NCBI GenBank assembly: GCA_963717445.1
Contig: OY970334.1
Coordinates: forward strand, 1,922,001-1,986,000
Source: JAGVPT01 sp963717445
GTDB lineage: Bacteria > Bacteroidota > Ignavibacteria > UBA10030 > UBA8401
DNA: 64,000 nucleotides
Direction of reading: 5' to 3'
Shown: positions 26,089 to 34,503 of the stretch, one piece after another
Position numbering within the stretch: the first letter of the stretch is position 1
Layout of the letters: every line of letters begins with the position of its first letter
Program-made: the position numbers and the translations under genes
Notes under the pieces: generated by a model
The model's input: the letters and a program-made list of their open reading frames with translations, nothing else
Databases searched by the model: none
Told to the model about the DNA's origin: nothing

Positions 26089-28117
26089 TCAATTTGCGAT
26101 TCCAAATTCCTTCAATAGGAATGCATAGATGAACGCTTGTTCTTTGTATGCATCGTAGCGTCCCGATGCACCGCTGTGTCCTGCTCCCATATTCATTTTC
26201 AAAAGGAGAGGGTTGGAGCCAGTTTTCGTTGCGCGCATTTTTGCGGTGTACTTGGCCGGTTCCCAATACATTACTTGACTGTCATTGATCGACGCGGTGA
26301 TGAGAATGTCGGGATACGATTTTGCTTCAACGTTCGAGTAAGGGCAGTACGATTTCATGTAGTCGTATTCTTCCTTTACATTCGGATTTCCCCATTCGAG
26401 GTACTCCCCCACCGTGAGCGGCAGTGATGTATCGAGCATGGTGTTCACAACATCCACAAACGGCACCGCAAGATGAGCGGCCGTGCATAAAGCGGGACAC
26501 ATATTGAGCACGGCACCGATGAGTAAGCCGCCGGCACTCCCGCCTGTAATTGCAAGGCGGTCGTTTGATGTGTATCCCTGTTCAACAAGATGATCCACAC
26601 ATGCAATGAAATCGGTGAACGTATTTTTCTTCTTCATCATTTTGCCGTCATCCCGCCATTGTTCTCCCATATCTCCTCCGCCGCGGATGTGTGCCAGCGC
26701 GAAAACAACGCCCCGTTCAAGCAAGCTCAATCGGGGAATGGAGAAATCTACAGGAATCGAAATACCGTACGCGCCGTAGCCGTACAATAATAACGGGCTT
26801 GAACCATCCGACTTCACTCCTTTTTTATAAACAAGTGAAATTGGGATCTTCGTCCCATCGGATGCTTTCGCCCAAAGGCGCTCAGAAATGAATTGTGCGG
26901 GGTCATACCCGCCGAGAACTTCTGTTTGTTTCAGAAGGCGGCTGGTTCCAGTTTCCATATCGTATTCGAACACGGAACTCGGGGTGATGAACGATTGATA
27001 GCTGTAGCGGTATTTTGTTGTGTTGAATTCGGGATTAACGCCCGCAAAAACAGAGTACACCGGCTCGGGGAAAACAACTTCTTGAATTTGTCCCGTGCGA
27101 AAGTCAAGCACGCGCAACGCGTTCAGAGCGTTCTTTCGCTCACTGAAGACGGCATGGTTTTTAAACAACGCCACGTCTTCCAGCTTTACGTCCACTCGAT
27201 CGGGAAGAAGTTCTTTCCAATGTTTGAAGGCCGGATTTTCAACAGGAGCTGTGACGAGCCTGAAATTTTTAGCCTCCTTGTTCGTGCGGATATAGAAAAA
27301 GCCTTCACGATGCTCGACGGAATACTCATGCCCGTCTTCTCTCGCCGACAACAGCGTAAACTCCTTCGCCACGCTGTCGCTCCGGAGATAGTGTACTTCA
27401 CTGGTAATCGAACTCTCCGTGTAGAGAAAAATATATTTGCGGTCATTCGAACGGCTTATCCAAACTCTGTATAACTCGTCCTTTTCTTCAAACACCGCCG
27501 TATCCGTTGCTTCTCCAAGCTCGTGCCGGTACAATATGTATGGGCGTTTCGCATGATCTTCTTTCACATAGAAGATCGTTTTATTATCCGACGCCCACTC
27601 GGCGGAATTCACCTGGCCGATGGCGTCCGGCAAAATTTCTCCGGTTCGAAAATCTTTAATGTACCCTTGATATTCACGAAACCCCGTCGTGTCGAGCGAA
27701 TAGAGAAGCAGGTTTCCATCATCGCTGATTTTGTACAGCCCAAGCCCGAGAAACGAGTGCCCTTTTGCAAGCTCGTTGAGATCGAGTGTGATCTCTTCAT
27801 CGCCTGCCAGCGATCCATGTTTGCGGCAATAGAAGGGATATTGCTTTCCTTCCTCTGTCCGGGTATAGTACCAATATTGGCCGTACCTGGTACGGCACGC
27901 TGAGGTCGGTCTGCTTGATACGGCCGAGGATTTCCTTATAGAGCAAAGCTTGGAACTCTTCTGTCGGCTTCATCACCGATTCTGTGTATTCGTTTTCTGA
28001 TTCAAGATAAGCGATAACTTCGGGGTTGGTTTTTTCCCGCATCCAAAAATAATTGTCTACACGAACATCGCCGTGGACGGTGTCAACTTTAGGGATTTTT
28101 TTTGCAACGGGAGGCAA
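26089..28117 (-). pseudogene. ptrB: Oligopeptidase B (prolyl oligopeptidase family), frameshifted
   Basis: A serine peptidase of family S9A that cuts after basic residues in short peptides. The N-terminal 75 residues (VAKKIPKVDTVHGDVRVDNYFWMRE...LGRIKQTDLSVPYQ) and the remaining part (YGQYWYYTRTEEGKQYPFY... to the C-terminus) lie in different frames. The break is at GTACCTGGTAC, 27,883-27,893. The expected reading VPYRYGQYWYY is restored by dropping one base, and the total 2,029 bp equals 676 codons plus one. The catalytic triad is intact: Ser in GGSAGGLLIGA, Asp in TASINDSQVMYWEP, His in GAGHSGASGR. The only start is a TTG at 28,117. Because the rest is fully conserved, a sequencing error or very recent mutation is likely. 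Confidence 0.88.
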
Positions 28118-28119
28118 GG

Positions 28120-28297
28120 AGGTGTGGAAGAGTATGGGTATAGGTTATTGATTACACGTTATACGTTAAAAGTTAAAAGTTGAAAATGGCAAGTTAAAAC
28201 TGTGAGTTGGAAGTCGTAATAAGGAAAAAATCAATTAGTCATCGATGTAAAACCTAAAACTTACAACTTAAAACTTATAACTTACCCCCGGATAACG
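28120..28297. repeat. Permuted-word intergenic tract (TTAAAAGTT / AAAACTTA words)
   Basis: ACACGTTATACGTTAAAAGT, TAAAAGTTGAAAATGGCAAG and AAAACTGTGAGTTGGAAG on one side; GTAAAACCTAAAACTTACAA and CTTAAAACTTATAACTTAC on the other. The tract lies between the RsbU stop and the oligopeptidase start and shows the same word-shuffling as 20,755-20,842. Confidence 0.55.
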
Positions 28298-29527
28298 CTA
28301 CTTTATCCTCTTGACCACAACAATCGTCTTATCGTCAGAATATTTCCCCTTCGAGCCGAATTTTTGAACATCTTCAAGGATTAAGCGTGCAATGTCTTTT
28401 GCACTGTTTTGCTTCAAATCCAACAATTTGTCTGTCAGACGTTTTTCCGTGTATTGATTCCCGTTTGCATCCATTGTCTCCGTGACTCCGTCCGTGAAAA
28501 GAAGCAGGACATCTCCTTTGCCAATCATAATCCCTTCGCTCCGAAAAACCTGATCGGGGAACGGCCCGATAACATTTCCCGTCGATTCAAGCGGCTCGGT
28601 CGCATTCAACTTCGCACGGTAAAGAATAGGGTTGGGATGTCCGGCATTGACATAAACGCACAAACCGTGCTTATCGTTGATAAGCTCGGCATAAAAAAGG
28701 GTAAGAAACCGGTCGTCGCTGAACGCTCTGTGAACAAGCGTGTTGATGGTGCGGATGAGTGCGGTAATTTTTGTTTGATACGTCGCGCCCATGCGGAGCG
28801 CACCGGAAACGTAGAGCGCCTGCACGGCGGCAGAAATTCCTTTGCTTGCTGCGTCGCCGATGACTATGCTGACTCGGTCATTTTCGTCGCTTACAATGTA
28901 ATCAAAAAAATCTCCGCCAACGACCCTATCGGCTACCGAGACACCGAACATTTCATAATTATGAAACCGCAGCTCATGTTCGGGAAGAATGCTTCGTTGA
29001 ATTTCGCGCGCCTTGTCTAAATCTTTTTCGATTTGTGCGCTCTTTCGTTCGATATGCCTGCTTTTCAGCATCGACGTTACAGCGATACCGATAATGTTGA
29101 GCGTCGGTGCGATCTGATCGTGCGTCAGATCGGTGTTGAACGACATGACGTACCGGTAAAGATCGACATCCCGCACTTTAACTATCTCACCAACGCCCGT
29201 TGCCGAATATTTCAATATTCCTTTGCTGCGAAGATACGGATTGGTCTCTTTTGCGACGACGGTACGATGCTTCGGCAACGTTTTAAACATGCGGTATTCG
29301 TTCACCTTAACGAGAAAGTGGGGTTTAATTTTTTCCATTGCCCCTACCTGGCCGACAAGTTCGTACGCGTACTTCGATGTATTCAGTTTCCATACTCGCC
29401 CCCCTTGAATTTCGATGCTATCGTTCTGGACAATCTGATGAAGCACGTGCTTGAGGAGATCTTCGCTGGATTCAAATTTTCTGCTGTCAAAACTTTCAAT
29501 CGTTTTATGTAATTGTCGTTGATTCAT
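28298..29527 (-). CDS. rsbU: RsbU/SpoIIE-type PP2C serine phosphatase
   Basis: A 409-residue phosphatase that would dephosphorylate an anti-anti-sigma (STAS) protein in a partner-switching pathway. The N-terminal 160 residues resemble a divergent GAF-like sensing region (DSIEIQGGRVWKLNTSKYAYELVGQVG). A coiled linker (RKSAQIEKDLDKAREIQRSILPE) contains the typical AREIQ...LP motif, followed by the PP2C domain (DRVVGGDFFDY, VIGDAASKGISAA, LYVNAGHPNPI-like, LFTDGVTETMDANGNQYTEK). Metal-binding Asp residues are present (GGDFFD, GDAASKG, TDGVTE, SDDKT). The start at 29,527 avoids overlap with the downstream IS target site. No cognate anti-sigma gene lies nearby. Confidence 0.9.
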   Translation of the reverse strand: MNQRQLHKTIESFDSRKFESSEDLLKHVLHQIVQNDSIEIQGGRVWKLNTSKYAYELVGQVGAMEKIKPHFLVKVNEYRMFKTLPKHRTVVAKETNPYLRSKGILKYSATGVGEIVKVRDVDLYRYVMSFNTDLTHDQIAPTLNIIGIAVTSMLKSRHIERKSAQIEKDLDKAREIQRSILPEHELRFHNYEMFGVSVADRVVGGDFFDYIVSDENDRVSIVIGDAASKGISAAVQALYVSGALRMGATYQTKITALIRTINTLVHRAFSDDRFLTLFYAELINDKHGLCVYVNAGHPNPILYRAKLNATEPLESTGNVIGPFPDQVFRSEGIMIGKGDVLLLFTDGVTETMDANGNQYTEKRLTDKLLDLKQNSAKDIARLILEDVQKFGSKGKYSDDKTIVVVKRIK

Positions 29528-29602
29528 AGCTGTTAGATTGGGGGTCGATAATCGTGGCTGTAAAATGTAACAAGATAATGATGAAGATACAAGGTAAGAA
29601 TA

Positions 29603-29618
29603 GAATATTTTGAGAGGA
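29603..29618. repeat. Left target-site duplication of the IS element
   Basis: GAATATTTTGAGAGGA, repeated exactly at 31,089-31,104 on the other side of the element (17 bp if the shared A at the right end is counted). Confidence 0.85.
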
Positions 29619-31088
29619 TGTAATAGCTTAATAGAAATGTCAGGGTTTGTGCTTACTAAGAATGTCAGGTTATTGCCATCTTTGGAACCCACACAAATGC
29701 AAGGAGCCCAAGATGACGGAGACCCTGACTATGAGCACGAAAGAACGACAACGGCTGCAAGTGATCGGCCGAATACACCACCGAGATACCACGGTTGGCG
29801 CAGCTGCTGAAAGCCTGCAGATCAGTGAACGGCAGATGTATCGTCTTTTGTCGCGTCACAAAAAGGATGGCGATAAAGGGATCATTCACCAACTGCGAGG
29901 CAAGACATCGAACAGTGGCTATCCGGTCATTGTTCGTACTCACGTCTTGAAGCTCTACCAAGAACGCTACAGCGATTATGGACCGACATTGTTCTCAGAA
30001 GTCTTGTCCGAAAGCCATCACATCACGATCGACTCCGATACGCTCCGACGATGGCTCAAAGGGGCTAAGCTCTGGAACGGAGCCCGAGCCGCTCGACTCC
30101 ACCGTCGGAAGCGTGCCCGGCGTGAAGCTCTTGGCGCACTTCTGCAATTCGACGGTAGTTTTCACGACTGGTTTGAAGGCCGAGGACCAGAGTGTTGTCT
30201 CCTGGTTGCGATCGATGATGCCTCCGGAGAAGTCTTCCTCCGTTTTTCAACATCCGAGAATACGGCAGATGTCCTTCGCATACTCCAGAGTTACGTCGAG
30301 CGCTATGGGATTCCTCATCAGTTCTACACCGACCATGGCTCGGTATACTACAATAACCATCACTGTCAAACCGATGTGGCCCGTGCCCTCACATCCCTCG
30401 GCGTTGAGCTTATCTACGCTCATTCACCACAAGCCAAGGGACGCGTCGAACGTTCGAATCGCACTCATCAGGATCGTCTCATCAAAGCCCTCCGCCGTCA
30501 CAACATCTCAACCATCGATGATGCCAACCGATACCTCGAAGAATCATATATCAACGAACATAATCAGCGCTTTGCCCACTCCAAAGGCCTTGATGACATT
30601 CACCGTTCTGCTGTTGGTCTCGATCTCAAAAATATCTTCTGCTTTGAGACTACGCGCCAACTCCATAACGACTCGACCATCACACTGAAGAACACCTTCA
30701 TCCAACTCCTGAGATCCAATGATCCTTTACCGCCACCACGAACACAAATCATTGTCCGCCGTTGGCTCGATGACTCTCTCCATATCTTCTGGAACGATCA
30801 TGAACTGCGCTACGAGATATTATCCAACAGGCCTCTCAGCCCCAAACGGCCGATCACTAATCCACCAACCGATCACCCCTGGCGATGGAAACTCGTCGGA
30901 TCGGTTCGTGCTCAACAACGTCTTGATAAACTATTTGATCGGCAATATCCAAAACCGTATCATAGCACTCAACCAAAAACACAGCCAATATCAAAACAAA
31001 GGAAATCCACCTCTCAACCTACTCATCAAGCTGCACCCTGACATTTCTACTAAGCACAAATACATGACATTTCTACTAAGCAACAACA
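29619..31088 (+). mobile_element. Complete insertion sequence, IS1202/ISNCY-like, 1,470 bp
   Basis: Ends begin TG and finish CA. The left end TGTAATAGCTTAATAGAAAT and the right end (other strand) TGTTGTTGCTTAGTAGAAAT match over most of 24 bp. Each end carries two copies of GCTTAGTAGAAATGTCA-like subterminal repeats. A single transposase gene fills the interior. The 16-bp target duplication fits the long-duplication habit of the IS1202 family (one branch makes 15-18 bp). The element sits in the gap between rsbU and mutS without breaking a gene, and both ends are intact, suggesting a recent insertion. Confidence 0.88.
29713..31041 (+). CDS. tnp: DDE transposase, IS1202/ISNCY type
   Basis: A 442-residue transposase. 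An N-terminal helix-turn-helix (TVGAAAESLQISERQMYRLLSRHKKDG) for end binding is followed by the rve integrase core. The first catalytic Asp is in ALLQFDGSFHDWFEGRG, the second in QFYTDHGSVYYNN, and the Glu in KGRVERSNRTHQDR. The QFDGSxHxWFEGRG block is typical of the ISNCY/IS1202 group as opposed to IS481. AAGGAGCCCAAG upstream of the ATG at 29,713 is a good ribosome-binding site, so earlier TTG starts within the inverted repeat are rejected. No internal stop or frameshift is seen. Confidence 0.9.
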   Translation: MTETLTMSTKERQRLQVIGRIHHRDTTVGAAAESLQISERQMYRLLSRHKKDGDKGIIHQLRGKTSNSGYPVIVRTHVLKLYQERYSDYGPTLFSEVLSESHHITIDSDTLRRWLKGAKLWNGARAARLHRRKRARREALGALLQFDGSFHDWFEGRGPECCLLVAIDDASGEVFLRFSTSENTADVLRILQSYVERYGIPHQFYTDHGSVYYNNHHCQTDVARALTSLGVELIYAHSPQAKGRVERSNRTHQDRLIKALRRHNISTIDDANRYLEESYINEHNQRFAHSKGLDDIHRSAVGLDLKNIFCFETTRQLHNDSTITLKNTFIQLLRSNDPLPPPRTQIIVRRWLDDSLHIFWNDHELRYEILSNRPLSPKRPITNPPTDHPWRWKLVGSVRAQQRLDKLFDRQYPKPYHSTQPKTQPISKQRKSTSQPTHQAAP

Positions 31089-31104
31089 GAATATTTTGAG
31101 AGGA
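31089..31104. repeat. Right target-site duplication of the IS element
   Basis: GAATATTTTGAGAGGA, identical to 29,603-29,618. Confidence 0.85.
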
Positions 31105-31258
31105 GAGTCTTAAGTCCGTAGTCCTTAGTCCTGAGTTCCAAGTCTACTGCGTATAATTTTTCGATCATAATTCTTCATGCTGAATTCTGTATTCCGTATT
31201 CAGTATTCTGTATCCTGTATTCTGCCTTCCGTCTCCTTGTTTCCCCGCCGATTTTTTC
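31105..31258. repeat. Permuted-word intergenic tract (TATTCTGTATCC words)
   Basis: Before mutS the words AAGTCCGTAGTCCTTAGTCC, then ATTCTGTATTCCGTATTCAG, TATTCTGTATCCTGTATTCT and GCCTTCCGTC follow one another. The units are near-tandem but each is altered, as in the other word tracts. Confidence 0.6.
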
Positions 31259-31271
31259 CTACCTTTTCACC

Positions 31272-33929
31272 ATGTCAACCCCGTTAATGAAGCAATACTC
31301 CGAAGTCAAAGCGAAATATCCCGGTACTGTACTCCTCTTTCGCATGGGGGATTTTTTTGAAACGTTCGACGACGATGCGAAGACTACCTCGCGCGTTCTC
31401 GGTATCACTCTCACGCGTCGAGGGAACGGCGCTGCGGGAGAAACACCCCTCGCCGGATTTCCCCACCACGCTCTCGATACATATCTGCCGAAGCTGTTGA
31501 AAGCCGGGCTTCGCGTTGCGATATGTGAACAACTGGAGGACCCAAAGTTTGCGAAAGGGATCGTGAAGCGGGATGTGATCGAAGTTGTTTCGCCCGGCGT
31601 TGCGTATTCGGATAAAGTGCTTGAGCAAAAACAAAATAATTATCTAGCGGCAATTGCCCTTCCCTCAGCCGTTGCAACGGGCGGAGACATTATCGGTTTC
31701 TCTTACGTCGATATTTCGACCGGTGAATTTGCATCGGCTGAAATTCCGTTCCGCGCACTCGAACAGCAGATCAATTCCATTACTCCGTCGGAAATTATTG
31801 TCCAAAAGAGAGATAAGGAGACACTGCAGCGTCTTTTGAAGACGTGTTACAACGGCCTTTTCACGACGATCGACGATTGGATTTTTCATTTCGATTACGG
31901 GTACGAAACGCTTATCCGCCACTTTCAAACGCAATCGCTGAAAGGTTTCGGTATCGATATGATGACGGTCGGCATCGCGGCGGCGGGTGCCGTGATGCAT
32001 TACCTTAACGAGACTCAGAAAGCAAACCTCGCTCACATTCAGAAAATCGTGCCTCAAAACATCTCCGACACAATTGTTCTTGATCCTTCAACAAAGAGGA
32101 ACCTTGAGATTACTTCATCCTTCGGCGGAACATCCGAGGGAACCCTCTTCTCCGTGCTTGACCGGACATTGACACCGATGGGTGGAAGGCTTTTAAAAAA
32201 ATGGATCTCCCACCCATTGAAAAGCCTCGATCAGATCCGATGGCGTTCCAGCGGTGTAAATTCGTTCGTTGAAAATGCTTCAACACGAAAAAAAATCTCT
32301 GCCGAGCTCGCTGAGATCGGGGACGTTGAGCGCCTCATTGCAAAGATCGCAACCGGCAGAGCGAACCCACGCGATATGATCGCCATGAAACATATCCTGC
32401 GCCGCATTCCGGTGCTGAAAACCATTCTCCATGATACCACAGCACCGCCTTTATCCGAGATTAATTCAGCCCTGCAGGCGGTCGACTCCGTTGCGGATGC
32501 CATTGAACACGCGATCGCCGATTCTCCGCCGATGAATCTTGCTGACGGCGGTGTCATACGGCCTGGGTATAATGCGGAGCTGGACGAATTGACGACGCTG
32601 GCCCATTCGGCGAAAGAGTGGGTTGCAAACATGCAGAAGAAGGAGCGGGAGCGAACGGGAATTTCGTCGCTGAAGATCGGCTTCAACAATGTTTTCGGCT
32701 ATTACATCGAGATCACTCACACGCACAAGGATAAAGTACCCACCGATTACATCCGCAAGCAGACGATGACAAACGCCGAGCGGTTCATCACCCCGGAATT
32801 GAAAGAGTATGAAGAAAAAATCCTTCACGCGGAAGAAAAGATTTTTGCGCTGGAAACGGCACTTTTTAACGAACTGGGAATACTCATCGCCTCACACGCC
32901 GGCGTCATCCAGCAGAACGCTTTACAGATTGCTATCATCGATTGCCTTGCATCTCTCGCTGAAGTTGCCAGCGCCAACCACTATGTCCGGCCGGAAGTTA
33001 ACGATTCGACTCAGCTTTTTATCGAAGATGGGCGTCACCCCGTTATCGAAATACTTTTACCGGTTGGAGAAAAATACATTCCGAATTCAGTTTCTATTGA
33101 TACGAGCGAAAATCAAATTTTAATCATCACGGGGCCGAACATGAGCGGAAAATCTTCCTACCTGCGACAGGTCGGCTTGATTGTCCTGCTCGCACAAATT
33201 GGGAGCTTTGTCCCTGCAAAAAAAGCCGTTATCGGTTTGGTCGATAATATTTTTACCCGCGTGGGAGCGAGCGACAACATTGCTTCCGGCGAAAGCACGT
33301 TTCTTGTGGAGATGCATGAAGCTGCAAACATTGTCAACCGCGCGACGTCGAGGAGCCTGATCCTCCTGGACGAAGTCGGCCGCGGCACGAGCACGTTCGA
33401 TGGCATCAGCATTGCCTGGGCGCTGACGGAGTACTTGCATGAACATATCGGAGCGCGAACACTCTTCGCAACGCACTACCATGAATTGAACGAACTGGCG
33501 GAACTTTTTGCCCGTATTAAAAATTACAAGGTGGATGTACGCGAATACGGCGACAAGGTCGTTTTCCTTCATACCGTTACCCCCGGGACGGCCGACCATT
33601 CATACGGAATTCAGGTTGCAAAAATGGCGGGTTTGCCGGAAGAATTAACAGAGCGGGCAAAAAAAATTCTCACTAACCTTGAGGAAACACAGCTTCGCCC
33701 GCATGGAACTGGAGATGTGGGAGATCTTGAAGATGTCCTAGATCTGAACGCAGGAGGCAGAAGAAAAATCAATCCGAAAAGCCAGGAAAAGGTTCAACTT
33801 ACAATGTTCGAGATGAAAGATGACGAACTGCGTGCCACGCTCAACAAGCTTGACATCGATTCATTGACACCCCTCGAAGCACTGAAACTATTAGCAAAAT
33901 TGAAAGAAAACAGCTCACTACATCAATAA
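31272..33929 (+). CDS. mutS: DNA mismatch repair protein MutS
   Basis: An 885-residue ATPase that recognises base mismatches and small loops and recruits MutL. The mismatch-binding motif is LLFRMGDFFETF (the Phe-x-Glu pair that stacks into the mismatch, residues about 23-34). The connector, lever and clamp follow to about residue 560, and the ATPase begins with Walker A GPNMSGKSSYLRQ at about 620, then DNIFTRVGASDNIASGESTFLVEM, LILLDEVGRGTSTFDG and ATHYHELNEL. The C-terminal dimerisation helix (LTPLEALKLLAKLKE) is present. Length and motifs are those of MutS1. A DinB-family gene follows after 10 bp in the same operon. The IS element 180 bp upstream may have changed its promoter. Confidence 0.97.
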   Translation: MSTPLMKQYSEVKAKYPGTVLLFRMGDFFETFDDDAKTTSRVLGITLTRRGNGAAGETPLAGFPHHALDTYLPKLLKAGLRVAICEQLEDPKFAKGIVKRDVIEVVSPGVAYSDKVLEQKQNNYLAAIALPSAVATGGDIIGFSYVDISTGEFASAEIPFRALEQQINSITPSEIIVQKRDKETLQRLLKTCYNGLFTTIDDWIFHFDYGYETLIRHFQTQSLKGFGIDMMTVGIAAAGAVMHYLNETQKANLAHIQKIVPQNISDTIVLDPSTKRNLEITSSFGGTSEGTLFSVLDRTLTPMGGRLLKKWISHPLKSLDQIRWRSSGVNSFVENASTRKKISAELAEIGDVERLIAKIATGRANPRDMIAMKHILRRIPVLKTILHDTTAPPLSEINSALQAVDSVADAIEHAIADSPPMNLADGGVIRPGYNAELDELTTLAHSAKEWVANMQKKERERTGISSLKIGFNNVFGYYIEITHTHKDKVPTDYIRKQTMTNAERFITPELKEYEEKILHAEEKIFALETALFNELGILIASHAGVIQQNALQIAIIDCLASLAEVASANHYVRPEVNDSTQLFIEDGRHPVIEILLPVGEKYIPNSVSIDTSENQILIITGPNMSGKSSYLRQVGLIVLLAQIGSFVPAKKAVIGLVDNIFTRVGASDNIASGESTFLVEMHEAANIVNRATSRSLILLDEVGRGTSTFDGISIAWALTEYLHEHIGARTLFATHYHELNELAELFARIKNYKVDVREYGDKVVFLHTVTPGTADHSYGIQVAKMAGLPEELTERAKKILTNLEETQLRPHGTGDVGDLEDVLDLNAGGRRKINPKSQEKVQLTMFEMKDDELRATLNKLDIDSLTPLEALKLLAKLKENSSLHQ

Positions 33930-33939
33930 CGAGGAAAAT

Positions 33940-34434
33940 ATGACGCTTAACGACATCCACCTTCTCTACGAATACAACTATTGGGCAAAAGAAAGAATGC
34001 TCGGTGCAGTTGATTCGCTTTCGGAAAAATTGCTGTATAACGATCTGAAAACAAGCTTCGGGACTCTTCACGGCACAATCGTTCACATCTGTGCCGCGGA
34101 AGATGTCTGGCTGCAGCGACTCACCGGCACAAGGAGTCCGAATTTCCTCAAGGTAGCCGACTTGCCGGATTACAACGCAGTCAAAGCAAAATGGCAAGAG
34201 GTAGAGAAAGGAATGCTTACCTACGTTCATTCTCTCACCGAAGAACAACTTCTGCAAACATTTACGTTCTTGAACGTCAAAGGCGAACCGGTGAGCAACG
34301 TGCTATGGCATGCGCTCCAGCATCTCGTCAACCACGGCACATACCACCGCGGACAAATCACGTCGATGATTCGACAACTCGGCGGAACGCCGGTGAACAC
34401 CGACCTCATTGGTTTCTACCGGCAAAAAAAGTAA
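33940..34434 (+). CDS. DinB-family four-helix metalloprotein
   Basis: A 164-residue DinB-superfamily protein, paralogous in fold to the one at 20,843-21,331 but clearly diverged. The His triad is visible: LHGTIVHICAAEDVW (first His pair) and HLVNHGTYHRGQIT (HxxxH). The start has GAGGAAAAT upstream and lies 10 bp after mutS, so it is translated from the mutS mRNA. Members of this family are metal-dependent enzymes or bacillithiol-type transferases; DinB of Bacillus is damage-induced. Its placement behind mutS supports a stress-response role without defining the activity. Confidence 0.88.
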   Translation: MTLNDIHLLYEYNYWAKERMLGAVDSLSEKLLYNDLKTSFGTLHGTIVHICAAEDVWLQRLTGTRSPNFLKVADLPDYNAVKAKWQEVEKGMLTYVHSLTEEQLLQTFTFLNVKGEPVSNVLWHALQHLVNHGTYHRGQITSMIRQLGGTPVNTDLIGFYRQKK

Positions 34435-34450
34435 CGTCGGATAAAAACAC

Positions 34451-34481
34451 AAAGCCCGTCCAGCATTGCTCGACGGGCTTT
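34451..34481. terminator. Bidirectional terminator between dinB and clpC
   Basis: AAAGCCCGTC ... GACGGGCTTT, a 10-bp perfect stem with an 11-nt loop and A/T flanks, in the convergent gap between the mutS-dinB operon and clpC. Confidence 0.85.
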
Positions 34482-34503
34482 GTTGACAACAGAATATTGC
34501 TCG

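Noticed and set aside
26089..27633. Treating the two parts of oligopeptidase B as separate genes
   Set aside because: The parts are adjacent, collinear halves of one family, the middle is readable in the second frame, and the total length is 3n+1.
29978..30688. 236-codon open frame in another frame of the transposase gene
   Set aside because: The transposase frame carries the DDE motifs; the alternative is Ser/Thr/Pro-rich shadow sequence.
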